Below, piece after piece: positions 1 to 10,500 of a stretch of 64,000 nucleotides of DNA. The stretch spans positions 722,582-786,581 of the forward strand of contig NBAY01000013.1 in the NCBI GenBank assembly GCA_002794775.1, in the 5' to 3' direction. The position numbers were made by a program, and so were the translations under genes. Position 1 is the first letter of the stretch. The number at the start of each line of letters is the position of its first letter. The stretch comes from Porodaedalea pini. Taxonomy: Eukaryota; Basidiomycota; Agaricomycetes; Hymenochaetales; Hymenochaetaceae. The notes beneath the pieces were generated by a model. It searched no databases, had not been told where the DNA came from, and was given only the letters and a program-made list of their open reading frames with translations.

Positions 1-573
1 CTCCCTTTTGATCGCACATTCGCTTGGGCAGCGAGTAAAGTCGAGTGTACCCGTCTTCCAGTCGACCTCCGGGTTGTGCCGTCGAAGCCAGTCGTACCCC
101 AGGAAGATGTTAGATGACGCCAGTGAGGTTACCGCCAGGACGATCCGTTCCTTATGGTGACCAATTGTAAGTTCAATGTCAATGTACTCCTCGATCAGCC
201 CAGCTTCGTTGTGTGTGCCGTCGGCATTGAGTACCGCAAGGGGTCAGATGTAACGCTTTGTTTCTAGCCCGTACCGTTCGACGAATCTCACGTCAATGCA
301 TGATCCCGTACATCCCGAATCTACGAGCGCGTGTGCGTCTACCTCCCTCACTTCACCCTCCACACTGTGCCCGACGTTCAGGAGAAGGTCCAGCTGGCGT
401 CCGCCAGTCCCTCTCATGAACAGCTGCTTGTACTCTTCACTTCCTTTCACACCAGTGGAGGCTTCGTACTCGGGAAAACCATCGACGTCATTTGCATCTA
501 CATATTGTACAGACGGTTGGTTATATTTTAACGAGTCTGGATTTGAAGTCCCTTGTTCTTCTCGGTCAGTCAC
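1..573 (-). pseudogene. Start of pol: aspartic protease region with premature TGA
   Basis: The frame carries the retropepsin active-site motif LVDSGCTGS, and after the break the second protease signature IFLGYDWLRRHNPEVDW, as in Ty3/gypsy polyproteins. This enzyme cuts the Gag-Pol precursor. An in-frame TGA at 244-246 separates the two motifs, although the reading resumes in the same frame, so a single C-to-T change from CGA would explain it. The listed start at 573 is a GTG; the frame is open further upstream, consistent with expression by frameshifting from gag. The rest of pol lies beyond the left edge. Confidence 0.75.
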
Positions 574-581
574 CCCGATGG

Positions 582-1715
582 CTACGCCTGACCACTCGCA
601 AAATCCTGCGAGTCGACAACCTCTTCGTCGTTCTCTCCTTCCTCAACGTATTCTTCCACCGTCGACCTTCGAGTGTCTACGACTTCCTCAAATGCTGATT
701 CCTTCATCGCTCCGAGCTCATCGGCGAGGACGCGACATTCACCTGGTGCCATCAGTTCCAGCATATGCTGGATGATCGGTTTTGCCTGCGGGCACTTGTC
801 CTTAAAGTGGCCCAAACCGCTGCAGATCCAGCACGCGCGTCGGCGTTGCACCTCGTTCATCGAAACGTCCATTGGCTGGCCAGCGCCTCCGAAGGTGATT
901 CCAGTCGCATCGCGTTTGTTGATGTGCGGGGCCACTACCTGTCGGCGTGCTGGGGGCACTTGTTGGGGCGTCGGGCGGGGCGTGAATGGCAACGTCCTAC
1001 CTCGTTGGATCGCGCGAATCTGTTGTTTGCCCCGGTCGATTTCGACGGCTTTCTTCTTCCATGCCTCGCACGTCGTTGGTACTGGCGTCGACCTCAACAC
1101 CCTGCGGACCACCTCGATGTTCATTGCGCGCTTCAGGCGGTCGCAAATGACGCTATCATCCTTCAGCTCCGCTGCCTTGATGATCACGTCGAGATCCTGG
1201 AAGAACTCATCGGCAGAGAGGTCCTTCTGGACCTTGTCTCGGAACTTCTTCAACGCCTTCTCCTTCCTGTTCGGGTCGTCGAAGGAAGCATCCAGTTGTT
1301 CCTGAAACTTGGTCCAGTCATCCGTGAAGCTCACGACGCCACTCGTTGTGAATTCCTGGACGTAGTTTTGCGCCCACGTCGATGCATTGCCACCCTTGAG
1401 GTAGGAGAGGGCAACATAGATTTTGCTCGACGACGAGGGGTACTTCGTGGGGTTTGCTGAGACAAAGAGAAGGACTTCACGCTTGAAGTCGAGGTAGTCA
1501 TTGCCACCAGCGAATTCGCGTGGCCGGGCGACGTCAATCGAGGGAGCTGGGGCTTGGGCTGCAGGGGCATTTGTTGCGGCGCGGGTAAAGGCAGCCGCTA
1601 CGATCGCTGCGATTTCCTGTTGCTGCCTTTGGGTAAAGCCCTCTGACATCACTGGTACGGGCGTGTGCGTTAGGTGTTCCGGGGGTGTCAGCGGTGACGA
1701 GTCTCTGTGGGGCAT
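582..1715 (-). CDS. Gag polyprotein of the gypsy element
   Basis: This encodes a retrotransposon Gag, which forms the cytoplasmic particle that packages element RNA. Starting from the first ATG at 1715, it has a Ser/Pro-rich head, a capsid-like helical region (PREFAGGNDYLDFKREV through the QLDASFDDPNRKEKALKKF stretch, typical of fungal gypsy Gag), a basic linker, a nucleocapsid knuckle CWICSGLGHFKDKC (C-x2-C-x4-H-x4-C) and an acidic tail. The frame stays open upstream to 2120 but only from a GTG, and a run of ten C residues near 1983-1992 makes that part prone to indels, so I chose the ATG. Protease follows in the -1 frame. Confidence 0.75.
   Translation of the reverse strand: MPHRDSSPLTPPEHLTHTPVPVMSEGFTQRQQQEIAAIVAAAFTRAATNAPAAQAPAPSIDVARPREFAGGNDYLDFKREVLLFVSANPTKYPSSSSKIYVALSYLKGGNASTWAQNYVQEFTTSGVVSFTDDWTKFQEQLDASFDDPNRKEKALKKFRDKVQKDLSADEFFQDLDVIIKAAELKDDSVICDRLKRAMNIEVVRRVLRSTPVPTTCEAWKKKAVEIDRGKQQIRAIQRGRTLPFTPRPTPQQVPPARRQVVAPHINKRDATGITFGGAGQPMDVSMNEVQRRRACWICSGLGHFKDKCPQAKPIIQHMLELMAPGECRVLADELGAMKESAFEEVVDTRRSTVEEYVEEGENDEEVVDSQDFASGQA
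600..606 (-). other. Candidate -1 ribosomal frameshift heptamer
   Basis: The minus-strand heptamer G GAT TTT (zero frame Gln-Asp-Phe, GGATTTT) lies just before the gag stop codon at 582. The protease frame is -1 to gag and is open back through this site. GGAUUUU is a known natural -1 slip site (red clover necrotic mosaic virus). A downstream RNA structure was not tested. Confidence 0.45.
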
Positions 1716-2480
1716 TCGGTATCCTCCTGGTTCGCTGGGAAGGACGACCAATGATGTCGAAATGGTAGGGGATGCTGGGGCGCGAGGGGTTCGAGGCACC
1801 CACCGAGTTCTTTTGCCTGATGGGTCAGTTGAGTACCAGGCGTGTCTAATGTCACTCCACCAGAGGTTATGGGTGACGTGGTTTCTATCGTCGGCTACGT
1901 ACGACTGTCGTTCGGTGTCGTAGCGCGATGAATGAGGGAGAGCCCGCTGCTGTTCCTCAGTAAGATCTATGTTGACTAGACCGGGGGGGGGGAACTGGGA
2001 GGGGCTGGTTGTCCGGATGAACGTTACGCTGGCGAAGGACAGGTTCGTCGGCGAATTTGATGACCAAACGGAAGGAGGCGGCTGAGAGCACAATCGACAA
2101 CGACGTCGAGGACTGTACACGGTGTGTTACCCACGTCCAGGTCAGATGGTTCCTCCACCAAAGGGAGAGGCGGAGAGCCAGGGTCGGGAAAGGTCGGGTG
2201 TAGGTTTATGTAATACACAAACATCCGAAAACGTCCGGGCAGGGTTGAGGGTTTGTCGTTTAGGGGTTTTACACGTCAAGTCCGTCGAGGGGAGCGCTCC
2301 TCTAGACCGAGTGAAGGCGAGTCGACAGCGACGACGTACGCTGGGGATGAGCCTGGGTGGGGTTCTGCTTTTATGTTAGGTGGGAGTCCGGGAGACGACT
2401 CAGACTGGGCAGGCCTCGGCTGACTGTCGTTCGGGACGTGCTATACTTGAGTGGGGACTCGGGACACGCTGTACTCAGAC

Positions 2481-2570
2481 TAGGTCGTCGCAGAGGTAAG
2501 AGGATTAATACAAGACTAGACTAATACAAGGGGGACGAGTCTCACCTAGGTCATCGCAGAGGTAAGAGGA
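2481..2570. repeat. 24-bp direct repeat inside the LTR
   Basis: A 24-bp segment at 2481-2504 recurs at 2547-2570 with one mismatch (66-bp period). The spacer also holds a repeated ctaatacaag-like motif. This may be a duplicated U3 enhancer block; that role is inferred. Confidence 0.6.
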
Positions 2571-2605
2571 AAAGCAGAACAAGGAGTTCATGCGATTCCT
2601 GAGAC

Positions 2606-2613
2606 CTTATATA
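2606..2613 (-). promoter_or_regulatory. TATA box in the LTR
   Basis: Minus-strand TATATAAG lies about 35 bp inside the 5' end of the LTR, a plausible U3/R promoter position. Confidence 0.5.
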
Positions 2614-2714
2614 GCGACGACCGTGAGACTATATTACCTAACATTACATAATGAGTGGGAATGGAACAAATGAAGGTTATATGAAGGGAGTGTGGGAAGT
2701 GATTGGAAAGATGG

Positions 2715-5087
2715 TTAAAGATAATGAAAAGGAGTGATTAAAAGAAAAGGAAAAGGAAAAGGGGAAATAAAGAAAAGGTAAAAGTTCAAGTTCTGACATA
2801 AAGACAAGGATGCGATGGAAGAAGATGGGGAGCCCTGAAGAAAAGAACAGAAGGTAATGGCAGCAGCGCGAGGATTTGGAAGAATGTGAAGAAGTTCAAT
2901 CACATCAGGGTCAATAGAAAGACCGATGCTTTGAAATTGAAGTGATAAAAATTGGAACTGGTTGCGAAGACGGGTTAGGTTGGTCTGAATATTAAGGGAT
3001 TGTGAATAGAGAAGGTGGTCATCCATATATGCAAGCAAAGGACGATGGGGGCTGAAACGCGAGTTATAAGCGGTGATGATGTCCGCGGCAGCGAAGACTG
3101 AGATAAGAGGGGATAATGGGGACCCTTGAGGAACACCTCTATTGGGTTTAATAAAAGTGGGGGAGAAGAAATCGTTGAAATGGAACGAAATTGGTCTATC
3201 CCTGAGCCAGGCTGAAAGGACGCAAATAATGTTTGGATGGACATTGGAAAGGATAAGTTTTTGAAGGAGGCGATTGTGTGAAATATTATCAAAGAATCCT
3301 TGAATATCCACGGTGAGAATGGAAGTAATAAGATAACGATGTTGTTTGAAAAGAGCGTTGAAGTTGTCACCGGAGTTGACGATGAAGGGTTGGGATAGAA
3401 TGGAAGAAAGGAGTTCATAGCAAGCTGTAAGAGAAGAACAATGTTTCCTGCACCCATGCTGGGCATCAGGAAGAAGGTTATTAGTTTCGAAAAAGGGTTG
3501 TAAAGAATTGAAAAGGACGTGTTCGAAAAGTTTACCGATTGTGTCGACCAGGGAAATGGGACGATACGCCCGTGGAACTGAAAAATCAGAACGTTTGGGT
3601 TTCGGAATAAAAGTAACGAGGGATGTTTTAAAAGATAGTGGAAAGTGACCGAGCTGAAGGCATAAGGAAAAAAGTTTGACGAAAAATTGACCACGGTGTT
3701 CAACGAGTAACGCGAGATGTTTGTACGAGATGTGGTTGTTGCCAGGACTCGTTTCCTGGTCGATGCCTCTGATCGCATCATGAATGTCATTCATCGTAAA
3801 GGGTGTGAAGTCACGGAGGGCTGGGAGTGGGATAACCTCTGGTCTAGACGATAAAGGGGGAAAGAACGTCTCCCGAAAAAGAGTCGCTTTGTCGTCTTCC
3901 GAAAGGGTGAATGAACCGTTAGCCATACGCAGTGCCCCAATAGGGGAGCGACGGCAGGCGGTGCCCAGGTATTGACTACGCCAGATAGATCGGGCATCAG
4001 ATTGCTGAAGACGAGCGCCGAAAAAGGCGTTTTTGGCGCGAGTAATCTCAGTGTCAAGGCGTTGACGCGATTCGGGATGAGGGTTTCGACAATGCTCGCG
4101 ATACAATTTTGAACATGCTTCGGACCACCAAGAGTTGGGGCCGAAATATGACCGTGGTTTTCATTTGTTGAGAAAAAGGGTAGCAAAGTCTGAAAAGGAA
4201 GTTTGGAACGAAAAAAGGAGGTCGTCCAGCACCTCAGGTGTATGAATGTCTGATAATGAAAAAGAGAACTTATTAGAATCACAAAATTCCACGACGAATG
4301 CAGGAAGGTCTTGAGATCGAATAGAATGAAGGGCTGGTTTCATAGAGGAAGGGATTAAATCCAAATGGAATGAAAAAAGGAGTGGACGGTGGTCCGACGA
4401 AATGTCCAAAGAATTATTTGAAACAGAGATGTGGTCCAAAAGATAAGGAGCGAAATCTTCGGATGCGAGGACGAGGTCAATGATTGTTTTGGAATTGTTA
4501 GAACAGTTAAAATAAGTGTACTGATCGGAAGGGTTACAAACGGTGAGGCCGCTGTCGTTGATCCAGTCAACGAGGGCACTTGACTTCGGAAATTCGCGCG
4601 ATTGAGCCGGAAACAACCACAAATCGCAATGTCTGTTGAAATCTCCAGTAAAAATGTTAGAGGGAAAACGGCATGAAGGAAAAGGGTTTTCAAATTCGTG
4701 AAGAGTGGGAGAGTTGTAAACGTTCCATAGTAGAAGAGGGGATGCGCCATCCCGAGAAATGGAGATTACGCAAATATTAGGAGACGGGGGGTCGGAATCA
4801 TATAGCGAGACCCGGTGGATAATTCGCAGGTGTACCAAAGTACAACAATGAGGCTTGGACGAAGGAGATGGCCTGAAGATTGTATAAGGATTGGAATTGC
4901 GAATTTGAAAAATTCGAGAACTGGAAGGGGATGTTTTAGAAGGGACTGTGGATGAAATGGTTGGAATTTCCTGAAAACAAATGATATCAGGTGTATAATC
5001 AGTGGATGAAAAGGAACATAAAAGATAGTCGAAAGTGGGTTCTGAATTGCGGATATTAAGAGAAAAAACCGAGATTGTATCCGTCAT
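2715..5087 (-). pseudogene. LINE ORF2: endonuclease and reverse transcriptase, one in-frame stop, 3' end lost
   Basis: ORF2 makes the protein that nicks target DNA and reverse-transcribes the element RNA. From the ATG at 5087 it shows endonuclease motifs (FSLNIRN, CFQEIP, FTGDFNRH, TIIDLVLAS, SSDHRPLLF), matching the exo/endo/phosphatase fold with its catalytic Asp/His residues. An in-frame TGA at 4161-4163 follows, then in the same frame the RT domain: FIPKPKR, AYRPISLVD, DIQGFFDNISH, RGVPQGSPLSPL, and the catalytic LAYMDDHLLYS. After about 2900 the sequence becomes low in complexity and no thumb or RNase H domain is recognisable. A single CGA-to-TGA change would explain the stop. Confidence 0.85.
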
Positions 5088-5092
5088 AAGAA

Positions 5093-7373
5093 TTAGAAGG
5101 GAGACCTGTAGTTGCGGCGAGCTGGACACTCCGATGATCTGGCGCTATGGTTGCCCTGGCAATTAATGCAGTGGGCGAAGTGTTCGCATTGGAGGTTATT
5201 GGATGCCATGCATGGAGCGCACTTAGCGACATGTACGGCAGTCCGGTGGGGCTCAGAGCAAATCGCGCAGCGTGCTACTGACCGACACTTCGAAGCGGCG
5301 TGTCCCAAGCGATGGCAGTTATCGCATTGGTTGATAGTGGGGCGGGCTTTCATCTCCTCAAGACGGCGGATGACACCAAAAACTGGGACAGATCTGTTGT
5401 TATGAAGGAAAAAATGGTCAAAACAAAGACGAGAATCGTCCTTGAGGACAACCGAAACATTGCAGTAGTCTCATTGGTTGAGGCGTTCAATAGAGGACAT
5501 GAAACGGGGAGGGAACATGAACTTGTAACCTTCGAATTGTGGTAGGGCGGAGATTTCATCAATTAAGTCCTTCTCCGAATAAATGAGATTGGTGTCTTTG
5601 TCGAAGACAGGGACGCTGGGAATGACCATTTTGAATTGAGGTGAAGGGGTGAATGCCCTCACCCCGGAGATGTTAATGATGCGATTGAGCTGGATAACTA
5701 GGGCATTGTATTGTGTGTCAAAGTCAGAGCGAATGTTAGTAAAGGCAATTAGGAGGTTGCTGTTAGATGTGTATTCCACGTTGAGAATGACAAGATGTTT
5801 GAAAAGCGGATTGCCTTTGAGGCCCGCACGTACTGTGTTTTTAACAGAGAGAGTGGAAGGACGAACGGCAAGGTCGCCTGGAAGTGCAAAGAAGATACGG
5901 CGAACGTTACGGACGCGCGTATTCACCGATCCGTTAGACTGGTTAATTGGAATGGTTAAGACTTCCCCTTGGGGGTTCTGTTCCGTGGTTCGAGTAACTT
6001 TGGTAAGGACCGTTTTAGGTTTCTTTTGGGCAACTTTGGCATACGAAACCATGGTAAAGCCTTCCTGGTCAACTCCGACTGTTTTGACCGCTGGGTGGTA
6101 GATTGTAGTCTGTGATCCGTGAGGAGCATTGTGCGCTGAGTGAGCGTAGCCATCCGGTGCAATGATTGTGCCCTCTGTAGTCATGTGATAGCCGGAACCC
6201 GGAATGCAGGTTTTAGCAATGGCAGCTGCATATTCTGTTTTTCCGTTTTTTGGGGTCTGAACGCGCTGTTTAGCGATAGGGCCAGGGGGGGGAAATTTGG
6301 GGTCATGTACGAAATGAACTCCAATTGGGTCAGGTAGAATTTTGCTCTGTTGGTTAATATTAGTTTTAGCGGGAACCGAGCGCTGAACTGAAGAAGCCGG
6401 GACGTCTGAAAGCTGTTTTTCGATTGTGTTAGTTTTTTCGGAGATAGAAGAAACGACAGCAGAAAGGTGCTGGATGGACCTGGACATAGCATGCATAGTA
6501 TCTGTGATTTCCTGATCGCGGATGGTTTGGCTGTTAACATAAATATTTTCAAAAACGTGTTTGAACGATGGTGAGTGGATGCGAAAGGTAGAATGAAAGG
6601 CTTCCAGACTCTCGTTGGCAGAGTTCTGGAGAGATGTCTGATCATCCAAAGTGTTGGATTTGTTGATCCAGGATACCAAGTTAGAGCCAATATTGGCAAG
6701 GATGGACCCGGCCCGATTAGGGTCATCGTACCAGGGCTTATCGGAAGACCATGTGGGTTGAGAGATGAGCGTGTTGATTGTATTGACGGTTTCCTTAGTA
6801 AGGTCGGCGAAAGACCGGTTGACGTTCTCGGCGATATCCGGATCATATTGTTCATCGATTGGGACCATATCCTGGTCGACCTGAGGGGCTTGACTGGTCG
6901 ACCTGAGGGGCTTGACTGGTCGACCTGAGGGGCTTGACTGGTCTGAGCATCCTGGATGTATAGATCATCGTCGTCCATAGCATCGTTGTCAATGCGGGCA
7001 GGGGGAGGGAGCGATTGGTGTTCCTCCTCGGAATTTGACCGTTTAAGCGTGTTCTGCGACTCGATATCTGGGGTAGGGGGAGGTCCCCTTGTTTACGGAG
7101 TTTGGCGGCATGTTCGTCTGCCTCGACATCTGGGGACCAGTTTGCACGATTCGTTTGGACTTGATTGCATACGGCGTCGTTGTGGTTGTAGGTCTTGTCG
7201 CGACCACAAACGGCACATAACTTGGCGGTCCCGCTAACACACTGGCGACTGTGGTAGGGGAGATCCTGTTTACACTCCTCACACTTGGTGGGGTCCTTGG
7301 GATTAACAAGGGATCGAAAAGACTTTGTCTTATGTAGAGAGGCTTTTGCTCTGGTCAACATTTTGTTGTCCAT
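5093..7373 (-). pseudogene. LINE ORF1 (Gag-like RNA-binding protein), disrupted
   Basis: The start is the ATG at 7373. The N-terminal part has paired cysteines and histidines (KCEECK, LCAVCGRDK) suggesting a zinc-binding module. A long middle (7.0-5.5 kb) contains an RRM-like/Gag-like region. The C-terminus has CCHC-type knuckles (CDNCHRLGHAASKC, CAICSEPHRTAVHVAKC, CINCQGNHSARSSEC). This order resembles LINE ORF1 proteins that bind element RNA. Three lesions are visible: a one-base-type frame change around the C-rich stretch near 7075-7090, a frame change caused by the 22-bp triplication at 6874-6939, and an in-frame TGA at 5471-5473. Each flanking frame is otherwise long and open, so the damage looks recent. 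Confidence 0.75.
6874..6939. repeat. Three tandem copies of a 22-bp unit inside LINE ORF1
   Basis: The unit ggtcgacctgaggggcttga+ct occurs three times in perfect tandem. Because 22 is not a multiple of three, copy number sets the downstream frame. With a single copy the upstream frame (ending IQDAQTSQAPQVDQ) runs straight into the downstream frame (DMVPIDEQ), so the ancestral state was probably one copy. Confidence 0.9.
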
Positions 7374-7500
7374 AGCGGAGAGAGAGTACGATGAAGAATG
7401 TAAAGCGATTTTCCCACGATAGATGATGATGGTAGGAGAAAGTGCAGTACCGTACCGTGTCACTGTGTCGCAGCGACGCGATTTCCTTCCTGCCACTACC

Positions 7501-10500
7501 ATGAATGCCGACGACAGTCCATCACGCAGACGGCCAAGCCACTCACATAACATGCCACCAGAATCTCCGCGTACTCAATTGTCCGGTACCCTCTCTTTCT
7601 CGCGCAATCTGAGAGCAGATGGCGTTTCCACCCGGTCCCCCTTCTCGAAGCTCATGAGTTCAAGCTACAATTCCCAGACTCCTGTTAAGACCATCAGTAC
7701 CCAAAGTCAGCGTTACTCCGAGAATGCTGTCAACTTATCCGGACATGGAGCCGCAAGGCCTTTCTCAACTCCTGCGGTTGATCGGGAGTCTGTTACATCA
7801 GGAAGGACTTCTCTTCATAGCGATCCAGCTTTGAGCCAGACTCGCCGTTCGCTACATACTGCCACGATCTCCCCATTTCAAACTCGTGATAATCCAAAGG
7901 CTGCAAATAACAACGATAGAAACCCCTACTCTGAGATCGGTGAAGGATATATCGAAGAATCTGACCTCCATTCCTATGGCTCTTCCAGAATGACCCAACT
8001 TCCCCAGCAATCGTTCAAGAAGGAATCCGATAGTTTCTCTTTACCTTTCCAAGCAAGTATGAGATTTCATCACGATACTCGCAACAAATCTATCACCCCC
8101 TCAATTCCGGAGAAAGACTCAACTTACCGTTCTGCCACTCCCTACCGTTATGACTCCCCGACGGACGGTGGTCTCGACGTTTTGGATCAACAACGAGACG
8201 CTGAACCTCGCTCCATATCCAGAGACATCAACGCTCAAGATGGTCATTCAAGGAGCCCTTCAATTGCAGTTTTGACTAGAGAACAACCTGGCGACGACCT
8301 ATCTACTCTGATGTTCAAAGGGGCTACAGACTTGCGCAATGCAAACCTTGCTCTCGAAGAAAAGGTAAGCCTGTGCCGTCGTGCTATTGAGTTTTTCTGT
8401 TATACGTCACCCAGACAAAGGCTATGCAACAGCTGCAAGAGGAGCTAAATGCAGTCACTGGCGAGAGAAATAGCTTATTGAGACGAATCGCGCTTGTCAA
8501 AGAAAAGGCGAAGGATGGGCTAGAGTCTCATGCAAAGAAGTGAGCACTTGCTTGCATCTCTACTGATAATATGCGCCTGATCATAGATGCGGAACAACTA
8601 GGCTAGGCGATATGAATAATGAACTCCAGTCCCTCAAAACCCAGTCCCAAGAATATTTCTTATTTGCTCAGAAAGCGCGTGCTTCCATGGCAGATGTTGA
8701 AGAATTGAAAGGGGCAGTGAAGAAGTCTTCGGATCGTGAGTACAACCGCGTGTTTCAGATATTCCCATTGAGTGTTATGAGCAGAGCTTGAAACTTCGGT
8801 GGGAGAGGACGGCATATATACTCCGACACAAGGATGGAAATCCGTCTTAAGCGAGCTCCAGACGGACATGGCAAATAGTAGGCGTTCGGTATAATGCATC
8901 AGTTCCTGTTCTAACATTCCCACTACAGAGCAGCAAGTTATCGACATGTTTCGAGATCGTCTGGAATTTGCACAGGGGGAGCTCGCGGACGCCAAGAATC
9001 GAATTGCAGAACTGGAAAGTACGCAGATGCAGAACACAGATGCTCTCCGATCGACCTCCGCGAAATTGGGCGACGCAGGTATTATCTTCCTCCTATGAAG
9101 AAATGATTCTCTTAATTTCTTCAAACTGATAGGCGAGAGAATCAACGAGCTTGCCACGCTTCTGAGGGTCCAACAGCAGAAGAACACTGATATCCTAATG
9201 AAAAATGCGGAGCTCGAAACTGAACTTGTCACCCACGTCAGCGAGTGAGTTATATCCATTCCTTTTGAGGCGTGACCAGTGACACTTTTGTAGCAACTCT
9301 GAGCTCAGCCAACGTCTTTCTCAGAAAGAGATCGAGTTCCAGACTCTCGCACCCTTACAAGGAGAGTACGTTGCCAACCTGCTCAACGAATCTATGAAAG
9401 AGGGCTGCTAATGCCCATTCCATATAGACTCGAAGTGCTGCGCAAACTGCTCGAAGACAGAGACGAGCATATTAGGGTTCTCCATGGCAGTAAAGACAGG
9501 TGCAGCGAATAAGAACCGATGTATGTCTGTCATACGCTGACTTTTCAACCTTACAGAGCTGCTCGGGCGGAGGGGCTTTTGGAAGATCGCAGGTCGAGGA
9601 TCGACATTCTTGAGGCTTCTGTGGAAATAAAAGACAAATCAATCGAGTCCTTGCAAAAGAGGTTAGTCATACGCACAAGTCTATATATAGGTTACTCATG
9701 CTTCATGCAGACTGCTGTTAGCTGAGGCGCAAGCCGAAAATCAGGTTGCGTTAAGCCGGCGTCTCGAGGAAGACCTGAATGCTAGTCGCACACAAGTTAA
9801 AATTGAAAATGATTTCAGAGTAAAGATCTTCAGCGAGAAGGACGCCTTGAAGTCTCGTGAAGAAACCCTGATTGCTGAAACGAATGGCATCAAGAAGGAC
9901 CTGGAGGATTACAGAATCAAGTAAGCTCGTTGCGGTTCGGTAGTCGATATTCGTCGATATCATCTCCACAGATTGCGGCAATCCGAAACGCGCCTTGAGG
10001 TTTGTAGACTCTTGCTCATACATTGGGGCTGTTTCTTACTCAACTTTCAGATGCTTCAAGAACGCTTCGAAGATCAAGTTATGATGTTGCGTATGGAAAA
10101 GAAGGGTCACGGCGACGTTCAGGTCTTAAACCTTACCAAAGCGCTTTACTTGAGACGTGCTAAATTTTCGCCTAGGAGCGCCTTTTCTCCGCTGAAACAG
10201 CTTATACTGTGCGTCCTGCTCGAAAATCTCATGGTTTACAATTGAAGTTTTGATTTCAACAGAAAACAATTGAGGACACAAGGCGGAAGGCAGACGCTCA
10301 AATTGCTCATCTAAAAGAGCACGTCAGCACGCTCGAAAGCCAACTACGTGGTCATCAGGCAGAACTCGGTGCTAAGGTGCAAGAATCTTCAAGCACATTG
10401 TCCGATATGGAAGTCAGGCATGCGCAACATATGCGAGAAAACAAGGAGAGATTGGCTGCAAAATCGGACGAAGTAACGCGACTGCAGAAGGACTTGAATG

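Larger units (their letters stand above)
1..2648 (-). mobile_element. Ty3/gypsy-type LTR retrotransposon, 5' portion, decayed
   Basis: Reading leftwards on the minus strand the order is LTR, gag with a CCHC zinc knuckle, then a pepsin-like protease with a DSG active site, which is the Ty3/gypsy order. Reverse transcriptase and integrase would lie beyond the left edge. The protease reading frame holds an in-frame TGA, so this copy is probably dead. I infer that it sits inside the neighbouring LINE, because the LINE's ORF2 loses its 3' end close to this LTR. The target-site duplication cannot be checked because the other LTR is outside the window. Confidence 0.85.
2209..2648 (-). repeat. 5' LTR of the gypsy element
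   Basis: The boundaries are set by a short terminal inverted repeat: the minus-strand sequence starts TGTAATGT at 2648 and ends GTATTACA at 2209, giving 440 bp. The LTR lies directly upstream of gag in the element's orientation and contains a TATA box. No TGG-type tRNA primer site is obvious just inside it, so the priming mode is unresolved. The ends are inferred from the inverted repeat alone, since the 3' LTR is not in the window. Confidence 0.6.
2649..7400 (-). mobile_element. Non-LTR retrotransposon (LINE) with APE-type endonuclease, decayed and 3'-truncated
   Basis: Two consecutive minus-strand ORFs are recognisable: ORF1 with zinc-binding ends, and ORF2 with an apurinic-type endonuclease followed by a reverse transcriptase bearing YMDD. 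ORF2 starts a few bases after the ORF1 stop (TAA, five bases, ATG at 5087). No RNase H domain or poly(A) tail is seen before the gypsy LTR starts at 2648, so the 3' end is missing, probably split off by that insertion. ORF1 carries two frame breaks and a stop, and ORF2 carries a stop. The 5' end is not defined precisely; it lies between the ORF1 ATG at 7373 and the coiled-coil gene start at 7501. Confidence 0.85.

Noticed and set aside
1716..2120. Gag extension beyond the ATG at 1715
   Set aside because: Open frame but only a GTG start, and it crosses a homopolymer of ten bases; not safe to call as translated.
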